Source: SLJN01 sp964505385 (lineage in GTDB: Bacteria; Bacteroidota; Rhodothermia; Balneolales; Natronogracilivirgulaceae). From it: a stretch of DNA of 48,496 nucleotides. The stretch is taken from the NCBI GenBank assembly GCA_964505385.1, contig CAZDIA010000021.1, forward strand, positions 1 through 48,496. The letters are read 5' to 3'. Shown here in pieces: positions 8,785 through 16,839 of this stretch. Numbering within the stretch: the first letter of the stretch is position 1; the number at the start of each line of letters is the position of its first letter. The translations under genes were made by a program, and so were the position numbers. Under the pieces are notes generated by a model that was not told where the DNA came from, did not search any database, and saw nothing but the letters and a program-made list of their open reading frames with translations.

Positions 8785-9114
8785 TTAATAGTGACAAAAT
8801 AACATAGTAACATAGTGACAAAGTTCTTTTTGAGGCATCCAGTTTAGGATCCGGGTGAATAGTCGCAAAGTACTCCAATGTACAATCTTATTTGCCAGTT
8901 TGGTAAATACATTGATATTTAACAAAAACTTGTCTCTGACAGTATTTGTGACAAAGTAACATAGTGTCAAAGCATTGTTATTATTCGGTCTGATTCTCTT
9001 ATGCCTAAACTCACAGTTACAAAAAGAACTTTGTCACTCTGTTACGGCGCCTCTGCCGACAAAGTCGGGATTGCTTTGTCACTATGTCACTTTGTTACTT
9101 TGTCACTTTACCCC
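8785..9114. repeat. ~330-bp dispersed repeat, copy A, with inverted octamer arrays at both ends
   Basis: Copy A of a non-coding repeat whose second copy is at 11532-11874. The left end has GTGACAAA, ATAACATA, GTAACATA, GTGACAAA (8791-8822); the right end, on the other strand, has the same type of units at 9075-9106, so the ends form a 34-base imperfect inverted repeat (31 of 34 by eye). A third array is at 8948-8971 and a fourth pair at 9030-9045. Bases 9015-9114 are identical to 11775-11874. A small perfect hairpin, CCGAC-TTT-GTCGG when read on the minus strand, lies near 9056-9068. It directly follows the stop codon of the GLUG-repeat gene. Confidence 0.8.
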
Positions 9115-9122
9115 TCATCCTG

Positions 9123-11081
9123 CTATTTCACCAACATCATACACTTTGAGTCCACAAACTCTCCAGCACGGAGCCGGTAGATGTAAGTTCCACTCGACAG
9201 CCCGGAGCCGTCGAATGTTATTTCATACCCACCCGCAGGCTGGGTTTCATTTACCAGTGTGGATACATGCCTTCCCAAAATCGTATAAACTTTAAGTGTT
9301 ACAGAAGTTGTGGACGGGATTTTATAGGTAATTCTCGTATCGGGATTAAACGGATTCGGGTAGTTTTGTGAGAGGGAGATTTTCTGCGGTATTTCTGCAT
9401 CAGTTTCAGGATCATATATATTCGTATGTATAATATCGATTAAAATATACGGGTAACCATTATTTACAGAATTATCAGAGTCGTGCAGCCAGATATCATC
9501 AAAATCCCAATCCACATACGTATCTTCTTCGTAAGGGTAGCTCATTTCTTCGGTATATCTGCCCCGACCGACCACGCTTGAATACTGACCTGACGTTTGT
9601 TTATTCCAATAGCTGCTTTCACTATGGACCTCTGTTCGGGAAACGTGACCGGCAACAAGCCCGCCTGCATGCTCTTCTTCAACTGTGACCGATCCTGAAC
9701 TGTAACTGTTGATTATAGTTAAGTCATATTGCCCCTCTTCCGGGTCAGGGCCCGAGCTGTTCATTCCTACAAGTCCAGCCACCCAATCTTGTCCACTAAC
9801 ATCACTTTTACTGTAACTATTTTGAATAGTCCCTCCCAATGTGTTTCCAACTAAACCTCCGGCAAAAACTCCATTACCACTTACCGTGCCTGTGCTGTAA
9901 GATTTGTTCAAGTCAGCCTCTACACTGTAACCTACCAGTCCTCCGACTTTCTGATCGCCACTAACATCTGCTGTGCTATAACATTTTAAAATGACTGCTC
10001 CAGGACGATTTAATCCAACCAATCCACCGGTCCAAGTACTTTCCCCGGTAACAGTTCCTGAACTGTAGCTGTTTTGTATTTTGTCGAAATTTTTTCCAAC
10101 CAGACCTCCGGTGGTATGATTTTCCCCGGTAACTTTAGATGAACTATAGCTGTCTATTATCTTTGACCCGTTTCTGTTTGTTCCCGCCAATCCGCCGGTA
10201 TGATTCCAACCCGCAACATCACCCGAACTGTGTGAGTAACTGATAGTAGAATTATCATTCAGCCCAACCAGACCTCCGGTATGAAAGGCATTTCCGTTTA
10301 CCTTGCTCTCGCTATAATTGTTATGAAGATTTGAATCATGGTTTCCACCAATCAATCCTCCTGCTGTCCTCTCTTTGGCAGTTACCTCACCAATACTGTG
10401 GCAGTTTTCAATTATTGATTCGTCGGAAACGAAGCCGATAAGTCCACCTACCCAGGCATTTCCGGTTACATTTACCTCGCTGTAAGAGTTTCTGATTTCG
10501 GACATCCCGGTCGAACCCACCAGCCCTCCGGTCTGATTACCATCGGTGACAATATCTCCTGTTACATGGCAGTCGCTGATATTCGAATCAAAATTATTGC
10601 CAACCAAACCGCCGGTAAAATCACCACCTTCAATACTTACTTCCTCAAGACCCAAATTACTGAGATCGGCAAAATATGCTACCCCAAACAAACCCTGATA
10701 GTCTTCTCCGGATCGGTTTATTACCAAGCCTGAAATCGTATGACCATTTCCAAGATAAGTACCCATAAAAGGTTCATCCCACGATTCTCCCAAAGGTAAC
10801 CAGCCATGACCATCGTTAATATAATCAACCTGATCTTCATTCCAGAGAAAAGCGGTTAAGTCTATATCATCAACCTGTTCAAAAAACTTATCTTCATAAT
10901 CATAGCCTGAATAATTTCTGATATCATCCAGATGCTCTGCCGTCTCGATCTGCCAGGGATCATCTTCTGTGCCGGAACCTCCGGCAAATTGGGCAAAAAC
11001 GGGATTAGTAATAAAAGATGTGAGAAATAAAACTATTACTAACTGAACAATACTGAGTGGAGCAAAAAACTTCTTTCGCAT
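9123..11081 (-). CDS. exported GLUG-repeat protein with type IX secretion sorting domain
   Basis: 652-residue exported protein of unknown role, probably surface-attached or released. I chose the ATG at 11081 over the TTG at 11093 because a strong GGAGG sits 5 bases before it. A signal peptide (residues 1-31, ending VFAQ) is followed by about a dozen GLUG repeats of 30-35 residues with the core GGLVG and alternating NSYS-type strands (residues about 150-490), a beta-solenoid. The C-terminal ~85 residues are a Por-type sorting tail (SLSQNYPNPFNPDT ... GSGLSSGTYIYRLRAGEF). GLUG repeats occur in adhesins and peptidase-linked proteins, so an adhesive role is only a guess. A copy of the 330-bp repeat begins 8 bases after the stop. 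Confidence 0.88.
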   Translation of the reverse strand: MRKKFFAPLSIVQLVIVLFLTSFITNPVFAQFAGGSGTEDDPWQIETAEHLDDIRNYSGYDYEDKFFEQVDDIDLTAFLWNEDQVDYINDGHGWLPLGESWDEPFMGTYLGNGHTISGLVINRSGEDYQGLFGVAYFADLSNLGLEEVSIEGGDFTGGLVGNNFDSNISDCHVTGDIVTDGNQTGGLVGSTGMSEIRNSYSEVNVTGNAWVGGLIGFVSDESIIENCHSIGEVTAKERTAGGLIGGNHDSNLHNNYSESKVNGNAFHTGGLVGLNDNSTISYSHSSGDVAGWNHTGGLAGTNRNGSKIIDSYSSSKVTGENHTTGGLVGKNFDKIQNSYSSGTVTGESTWTGGLVGLNRPGAVILKCYSTADVSGDQKVGGLVGYSVEADLNKSYSTGTVSGNGVFAGGLVGNTLGGTIQNSYSKSDVSGQDWVAGLVGMNSSGPDPEEGQYDLTIINSYSSGSVTVEEEHAGGLVAGHVSRTEVHSESSYWNKQTSGQYSSVVGRGRYTEEMSYPYEEDTYVDWDFDDIWLHDSDNSVNNGYPYILIDIIHTNIYDPETDAEIPQKISLSQNYPNPFNPDTRITYKIPSTTSVTLKVYTILGRHVSTLVNETQPAGGYEITFDGSGLSSGTYIYRLRAGEFVDSKCMMLVK

Positions 11082-11086
11082 GATAA

Positions 11087-11091
11087 CCTCC
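11087..11091 (-). promoter_or_regulatory. Shine-Dalgarno GGAGG deciding the GLUG-protein start
   Basis: On the minus strand GGAGG is followed by TTATC and then ATG. It fixes the start at 11081. The exported protein at 25392-26012 has the same leader (GGAGG, TTATT, ATG), while most genes here show little or no Shine-Dalgarno sequence. Confidence 0.7.
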
Positions 11092-11093
11092 AA

Positions 11094-11531
11094 AAACGGG
11101 AAACGGATTATGCTACAAATAATAATTTTCCCCGTTATTCTGCTGAACCTTTAGCAGAAAACTTTTTCTGATGTCAACCTATAATCAGAAGGCTCATGAG
11201 GCAATACAGAAGCCTTTGCTATAAATAATTTTATTTAGCTTGTGCATTAACTCATGTTAGATTTCAGACAAGCTACTTTCAAAGTAGTATCAAGTCCCCT
11301 ATCATCCAATGAACTTAACAAGTAAAATAATACTGCATTAAAATATACATAGTTTTTCCCTTATTAACTACTGATACAGTTGATTTTTTGGGATTTTTAT
11401 GCTTTTTAAAAAGCTTCAAAAGCATACAAAATATCGGCCCAAAGGAGCCATCTCTGTTACTGAACAAAAGACATTTTGCGGATCATATCTTTGTCAGCTT
11501 TTTTCTTGTTGGATAAAGGGAGGGATCAGGA
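11094..11531. other. non-coding gap upstream of the GLUG gene
   Basis: AT-rich gap with no plausible gene on either strand. It should hold the promoter of the GLUG-repeat gene (minus strand). The only structure noted is a perfect 14-base palindrome at 11401-11414 (GCTTTTTAAAAAGC). No riboswitch or RNA gene is recognised. Confidence 0.5.
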
Positions 11532-11874
11532 GTAATAGTGACAAAGTAAGAAAGTGACAGAGTGACAAAGTGCTTTTTGAGGCATCCAGTTCAGGATCCG
11601 TCCGAGTGAATAATTGCAAAGTACTCCAATACACAATCTTTTCGGCAGTTTGGTAAATACATTGAAATTTCACAATAACTTGTCTCTGGCAGTAATAGTA
11701 ACGAAGTGCCAAAGTATTGTTATAATAGGTTCTGATTCACTCTTGGTGCCTCTTGCCTCGGTGCCTAAACTCGGAGTTACAAAAAGAACTTTGTCACTCT
11801 GTTACGGCGCCTCTGCCGACAAAGTCGGGATTGCTTTGTCACTATGTCACTTTGTTACTTTGTCACTTTACCCC
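11532..11874. repeat. ~340-bp dispersed repeat, copy B
   Basis: Copy B of the repeat at 8785-9114. The left array is GTGACAAA, GTAAGAAA, GTGACAGA, GTGACAAA (11538-11569), an inner array is at 11698-11721, and the right inverted array matches copy A exactly. It carries about 20 extra bases with GTGCCTC/TTGCCTCG/GTGCCTAA units (11745-11768) that resemble the array beside rpoN. It ends 4 bases before the stop codon of the next exported-protein gene. The 100 bases 11775-11874 are identical to copy A, more alike than the two adjacent sorting-domain coding sequences. Confidence 0.8.
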
Positions 11875-11877
11875 AGG

Positions 11878-12879
11878 TTATTTCACCAACATCATGCTCT
11901 TTGACTCCATAAACTCTCCCGCCTGGAGCCGGTAAATGTAAGTGCCGCTGGATAGCCCGGAGCCATCGAAGGTGATTTCGTGGGTGCCGCGTGACTGGGG
12001 CTCATCTACCAGGGTGGCAACATGTTCACCGGTGATTGTATAGACCTCAAGGGTTACCGGTGCGCGCTCGGGGATATAATAAGTGATTCTGGTGTCGGGA
12101 TTGAATGGGTTTGGGTAATTCTGTGAAAGCGAGTACCCTTCCGGAACCTCCGATTCCACGATTTTTGAACCGGTGTAGAAGGATTCATTAAAATCAAGCT
12201 CCCGAACCACCTCTAAATATCGCACCCGCTCATCTCCAAATGCAGCTTCGAGACTATCAATCTGATGGCCTTCCACTTGCCAGCGTTCGTAAGGCTCGCC
12301 TGACTCATTTTCACCATCCGCAACCACTTCTGCATTGTACTCGCTGCGCAGCTCTTCCTTATCGTCTTCGGTGATATCCTCTTCGTAGCCTACCTCCACC
12401 GTTCCGCCTTTATATTTCTCCACTTCCACCTGAATGGTATCGGCCAGGTTCTCCCCTGTATTTTCAAATCCGTCCACAGAATAGGTTTCGTAACCGACGA
12501 GCGTTTGAGTACCCTCTTCTACCGGTATGCCATGAACCGGCGGCTTCAGCTTCCATCTCCATGACCGGGATTCTCCGGCCTCAAAAATGAAATTTCTTAA
12601 ATCTGTGGTGCAAACGGTTTCTAAATCAACACCACCGTACTCCAATCTCACAATACAGCTTGAACTGCCTTGGATTTCGTAGGTGCTTTCCGATTCATTG
12701 GTCAGCGTGAGTTCCACGACTATGGTGTCGCCATAGGCATATGTTTGCTGATCAGATTCAAGTTTTATGGACAGTGGAGAATCGGATTGACCAAAAGCAA
12801 TTTGAGAAAATCCGGCAAAGAAAAACAAAGGAATAAGTAGCGCTTGTACTCTTATAAATGGTCTGAATTTACGTACCAT
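11878..12879 (-). CDS. exported BsuPI-like protein with type IX secretion sorting domain
   Basis: 333-residue exported protein. A signal peptide (residues 1-30, IAFGQ) precedes an immunoglobulin-like domain (residues about 35-150: YAYGDTIVVELTLTNESEST ... SRSWRWKL) that resembles the BsuPI intracellular-protease-inhibitor fold. The next segment (residues about 155-230: DITEDDKEELRSEYNAEVV ... DSLEAAFGDERVRYLEVV) resembles the subtilase propeptide/I9-like fold. The last ~85 residues are a Por sorting tail (SLSQNYPNPFNPDTRITYYI ... SSGTYIYRLQAGEF). Both inner domains point to protease inhibition, but this is inference from weak resemblance. It is about 65 percent identical to the GLUG protein only in the tail. 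Confidence 0.8.
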   Translation of the reverse strand: MVRKFRPFIRVQALLIPLFFFAGFSQIAFGQSDSPLSIKLESDQQTYAYGDTIVVELTLTNESESTYEIQGSSSCIVRLEYGGVDLETVCTTDLRNFIFEAGESRSWRWKLKPPVHGIPVEEGTQTLVGYETYSVDGFENTGENLADTIQVEVEKYKGGTVEVGYEEDITEDDKEELRSEYNAEVVADGENESGEPYERWQVEGHQIDSLEAAFGDERVRYLEVVRELDFNESFYTGSKIVESEVPEGYSLSQNYPNPFNPDTRITYYIPERAPVTLEVYTITGEHVATLVDEPQSRGTHEITFDGSGLSSGTYIYRLQAGEFMESKSMMLVK

Positions 12880-13253
12880 CCTAATTATGCTTTCATTTTA
12901 AAAATGGTGAGATTTTGTAAACAAAAGTGCTTTCCTCTGATATATGTCTATTTGTTTGATGTTTACTTAACAAAGCTTAATGTAATACATTAAAAAAAGC
13001 AAAATTTTCTCTGAACAATAGTTTTTGAATCATGTTTAGCTTAAACAGCTGTGATTTATAATTTATAATCCCAAGGGCTGATCCGAAAGCTAATTTTTGA
13101 AATTGGAAACAAAAACAGTCCTCATCTCAAATGTCGGTGATGATGGTTTATATTGATATTGGCGTCTTTCACTGCAACTTTCTCATTTCAAAGTTTACCA
13201 ATTCTGTATAATTTCAGCCACACCATTCAACGTCGAAACTTTCATACACTTTT
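12880..13253. other. divergent intergenic region upstream of pyrC
   Basis: AT-rich gap between the divergent BsuPI-like gene (minus) and pyrC (plus). It should contain both promoters. No gene, RNA structure or repeat array is evident. Confidence 0.5.
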
Positions 13254-14570
13254 ATGTCGCAATCCTACCTGCTTAAAAATCTGAAACCGGCCGGACCCGG
13301 AACTTCTCATCTTCCCGAAAAAGTGGATATTGAAATTGAATCCGGAAAAATCAAGAGAATCGCGGATAAGATAGAATCCACTAAAAACCAGGAAGTGCAA
13401 GTTGAAGATTTCGCGGGTGCTTATGTATCTGCCGGGTGGATGGATATGCATGTACACCTGCGCGAGCCGGGTTTTGAACACAAGGAAACCATAGCTACCG
13501 GCTGCGCGGCAGCAGCAAACGGTGGGTTCACGGATATCGCCTGCATGCCGAATACCAAACCGGCCGCTTCAAGCAGAGATGTGATCGAATTCATCCGTAC
13601 CAAAGCCGAAGTTCAGCCGGTGGATGTCCACCCTATTGCATGCGTGTCGATAGATCGCGAAGGCAAACAACTGGCAGAAATGGCGGATCTGAAAGCCGGT
13701 GGTGCCGTCGCATTTAGTGATGACGGCGATCCCGTTTACGACGCCCGGCTCATGCGCATCGCCCTGGATTACGCTTCCATGTTGGATATGCCTATTATCA
13801 ATCACGAGGAAGACCTCGCCCTGTCTCGTCCCGGTCACATGCACGAAGGGCGGGTTTCCGCTCGGTTGGGAGTGGATGCGACTCCGGGTATCGCCGAGGA
13901 AGTGATGATCGCCCGGGACATCATGCTGGCCGAACTGACCGGCGGTCATATTCACGTTGCCCACATCAGCACGGCAAAAGCGGTAGAGTTGGTGCGTCAG
14001 GCAAAACAAAAAGGCATCAAGGTAACTGCCGAGGTGTGTCCGCATCATTTTGATCTCACCGATGAAGAAATCGAGCGCACCGGTTTCGATACCAATTTCA
14101 AGATGCATCCGCCCCTGCGCTCCTCGGATGATGTGGAAGCAATGATTGGCGGATTAAAAGACGGCACCATCGATGCCATCTGCACCGATCACGCCCCGCA
14201 CTCAGTTGATGAAAAGGAAAGTGAATTTATTTACGCCCCGAACGGTATCATCGGGCTTGAAACGGCCTTTGCCATAAGTTGCATGAGATTGCTGGAACCA
14301 GGTCACCTTTCCCTGGATGAGATTCTGGAAAAGCTAATAGCCGCACCACGATCAATACTGAATATTCCTGTCCCTGAGGTAAAAGAAGGAGTGGAAGCCA
14401 AACTCACAATTTTTGATACAGAGGAAAGCTGGATTTACTCTTCGGATGTGATAAAATCCCGCTCCCGAAATTCACCCTATCTGAATGAGACGCTGAATGG
14501 CCGGGCAATTGCCGTATATTGCGGCAATCAACTGGTGATGAATAATTTAAAATCTGCCGGTGCAGATTAA
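13254..14570 (+). CDS. pyrC: dihydroorotase (class I)
   Basis: 438-residue cytoplasmic amidohydrolase closing N-carbamoyl-aspartate to dihydroorotate in pyrimidine synthesis. The zinc motif MDMHVHLREPG (H66, H68), TDIACMPNTKPA, a mid-domain SDDGDPV loop, later metal ligands in INHEED and VAHIST, and CTDHAPHS with its metal/acid aspartate mark a class I (long, PyrC/AllB-like) enzyme. The length is usual. It is a single gene with a divergent upstream neighbour and a convergent KamA gene downstream. A hydantoinase or allantoinase is unlikely given the REPG motif, but not excluded. Confidence 0.93.
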   Translation: MSQSYLLKNLKPAGPGTSHLPEKVDIEIESGKIKRIADKIESTKNQEVQVEDFAGAYVSAGWMDMHVHLREPGFEHKETIATGCAAAANGGFTDIACMPNTKPAASSRDVIEFIRTKAEVQPVDVHPIACVSIDREGKQLAEMADLKAGGAVAFSDDGDPVYDARLMRIALDYASMLDMPIINHEEDLALSRPGHMHEGRVSARLGVDATPGIAEEVMIARDIMLAELTGGHIHVAHISTAKAVELVRQAKQKGIKVTAEVCPHHFDLTDEEIERTGFDTNFKMHPPLRSSDDVEAMIGGLKDGTIDAICTDHAPHSVDEKESEFIYAPNGIIGLETAFAISCMRLLEPGHLSLDEILEKLIAAPRSILNIPVPEVKEGVEAKLTIFDTEESWIYSSDVIKSRSRNSPYLNETLNGRAIAVYCGNQLVMNNLKSAGAD

Positions 14571-14589
14571 TCACTTATGAATATTTATT

Positions 14590-14628
14590 AAAAAGAGAAG
14601 CTACAGAGTCAGTTGACCCTGCAGCTTC
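14590..14628 (-). terminator. rho-independent terminator of the first kamA-like gene
   Basis: On the minus strand GAAGCTGCAG pairs with CTGTAGCTTC (10 bp, one G-U), loop of 12, followed by TCTTTTT. It lies 17 bases after the KamA stop. Read in the plus direction the stem has an A-C mismatch and no T-run, so it serves mainly the minus-strand gene. Confidence 0.7.
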
Positions 14629-14644
14629 CCGATATTCCTTAATT

Positions 14645-16078
14645 TTATTCGTCCGATAGCATTTGCACAGGATCGGTTTCCATGTATTGTCCGTTGCCGT
14701 TTTGGCCATTGGATTCAGTTACATTATTCATCTCATAGAGCTCCTGCTCGAAGAAGAATTCTTTTTCACCAAATGCCGGCTTTAGATCAGTTAACCATAC
14801 GGCATCAGGATCATATTTAGCAAAGAATGGACGGTGTACCCAGTCCGGATTGCGCCCCTGAAGGAATCTAAGCACAAAGACTTTCTCTCCTTTTATTTCG
14901 CTGACTCCAAGCACCTGAACCTTTCCGGGCTCAGCCGACATACTTGGCCCGCGAACAGTTCGGGCGATACCACTTACATCTTTATAAGCACCCCGGAACA
15001 CTTGCCACGCTTCTTCAAGCGGGATATCAAAATGATGGCGGGCGCCGGTATCCCGCACCAAAAACATGTAGTACGGAATCATACCGAGATCTACCTGCTT
15101 TTGCCACATGGATGCCCAAGTTTCAGAAGTATCATTGATGTGGCGCAGCAATGGGGATTGCGTACGTATTTGCGTACCGGTATTCCGTACTCTGCGAACT
15201 GCCTCCTGAGCTATCGGCGTTTCCAGTTCACGCGGGTGAGAGTAATGCCCCATTAACGCAAGATGTTTGCCGGATTCATTTACTTTTTCAAAAAGTCGGA
15301 GCATGTCATCCGCATCCTTATCGGTGACCATTTTGTATGGCCAGTATCCAAGTGCTTTGGAGCCAATCCGAATGGTTTTGAGGTTCGGCAGATCCGCCTC
15401 AAGAAGCGGCTCGATATAAGAAGCGAGCACTTTGGTTTTCATGATCAGTGGATCACCACCGGTAAACAGAACATCGGAAACTTCCGGATGTTCTTTGATA
15501 TAATCTACCAGCAGATCAGCTTCACGCATGGCAAATTTCAGTTCATCGATTCCGACGAACTGTGGCCAGCGGAAGCAGAAACTGCAATAAGCGTGACATG
15601 TTTGCCCCTGGCTAGGGAAAAACAGTACCGTCTCGCGGTACTTGTGCTGCATGCCTTCCATTTTCTGGCAACCAAGCTCCGGCATATTCTTTTCCATCTG
15701 CCCCGCCGGATGAGGGTTCAGGTCATATCGGATTTCATTAGCTGTTGCTTTAATCTCTTCGGCTGATGCGTCTTTTTTACGGATCACATCAGCCATTTTA
15801 TTAAAATGATGATCCTTCAGCATGGTTCGCTGTGGAAATGTAAGATGGAAAAACGCATCGTCGGGCACGTTATCCCAATCGATCAATTCATTTACTACAT
15901 AATTGTTGGATTTGAAAGGTAATACATTACCTACCACTTCAATTGCAAACTGTATATCTTCAGGAAGTGCTTGTACTTGTGGAAGCTCCTTGAAATTTCT
16001 AAGATTGTATGTTTTATACTTCGGAGCCTTACCATCAACATAGAAGTTTTCTTTTGGTTGAATTTCTGATTTAAACAA
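14645..16078 (-). CDS. KamA-family radical SAM protein (lysine 2,3-aminomutase-like), paralogue 1
   Basis: 477-residue radical SAM/PLP enzyme of the KamA family. The cluster motif CHAYCSFC gives C161, C165 and C168; GGDP (residues 207-210) is the SAM-binding GGE-like motif; EPGK with K386 is at the place of the PLP lysine. The start is TTG at 16078, supported by AAGGAG 6 bases before it. By motif alignment D343 (RDTGARHHF) matches the first substrate-binding aspartate of lysine 2,3-aminomutase, but the second (7 residues before the PLP lysine) is a serine region, so the substrate may not be lysine. It is about 75-80 percent identical by eye to the paralogue at 26325. No beta-lysine acetyltransferase gene is nearby. 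Confidence 0.85.
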   Translation of the reverse strand: MFKSEIQPKENFYVDGKAPKYKTYNLRNFKELPQVQALPEDIQFAIEVVGNVLPFKSNNYVVNELIDWDNVPDDAFFHLTFPQRTMLKDHHFNKMADVIRKKDASAEEIKATANEIRYDLNPHPAGQMEKNMPELGCQKMEGMQHKYRETVLFFPSQGQTCHAYCSFCFRWPQFVGIDELKFAMREADLLVDYIKEHPEVSDVLFTGGDPLIMKTKVLASYIEPLLEADLPNLKTIRIGSKALGYWPYKMVTDKDADDMLRLFEKVNESGKHLALMGHYSHPRELETPIAQEAVRRVRNTGTQIRTQSPLLRHINDTSETWASMWQKQVDLGMIPYYMFLVRDTGARHHFDIPLEEAWQVFRGAYKDVSGIARTVRGPSMSAEPGKVQVLGVSEIKGEKVFVLRFLQGRNPDWVHRPFFAKYDPDAVWLTDLKPAFGEKEFFFEQELYEMNNVTESNGQNGNGQYMETDPVQMLSDE

Positions 16079-16839
16079 AAGTATCTCCTTTCTTATGGTT
16101 AATAACTTCTATTTGTCAGCGCCAATGTGATCCCGAGCATTCAGGCCGCATTCGCACTAAACATTACTGCACATGATTGCCATTATAACTGCACTGAACG
16201 GATTATCAAATCTTAAATGCCCCACTCACGGCTAATCATGCATGCTATGATTTTAATTATATTATTACGACATCAACCTCTAACAAATTGTATGCCATAT
16301 TTTTTGTACACCTTAAAAATTTGCAAAAAAAATTGTATCCCGGCAAGTTTGATGATTCATATTTTAATTTTTATTTCCGCAAGCTATTAATTATTAACTA
16401 TATTTGTCCACATCAATAAATCTAATATTTAAAACATACCTCTGACGAATGCCCGCTGATTGTTTATTAAATATGCCTGTAAAAAATTACTGGAAAATTG
16501 TTTCTATTATTCATAATGTTCAGTTAGTGTAATTTGTATTTTTCACATTATGTATGTTCTTTAATTGCATGCAAGTTGTAGAATTTTTAAAAATGGTGAA
16601 TTTACTGATTTCAGGGGTTTAAATTCACAGTAAATTAAGTGTTGAAATTCTTAACTTGCCCAAGCAGGATGAGAGAATTTTTAAGCTAAGCAGGATAATA
16701 ACATGCTGAAAAACTGGCAAGTACCGGAAATCTGATTTTAATCAGAGATTAAAAGCTACCTTTTAAAAATTTATTTAAACTGAGAGTACTTTAGGTGGCT
16801 CACCGTTTTTCCGTTTTTTAGCGCAACTAATTAGGGGTT
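16079..16839. other. 761-bp divergent intergenic region
   Basis: Long AT-rich gap between the divergent kamA-like gene (minus) and the sensor kinase (plus). The only element assigned is the AAGGAG at 16085-16090 (minus strand) serving the KamA TTG start. No gene, RNA fold, repeat array or insertion remnant is recognised. Confidence 0.5.

Noticed and set aside
8975..9295. Plus-strand frame of 106 codons over repeat copy A
   Set aside because: The same peptide (with KELCHSVTAPLPTKSGLLC) appears from repeat copy B at 11753-11935, so it is a by-product of the repeat, and it runs antisense into the sorting-domain gene.
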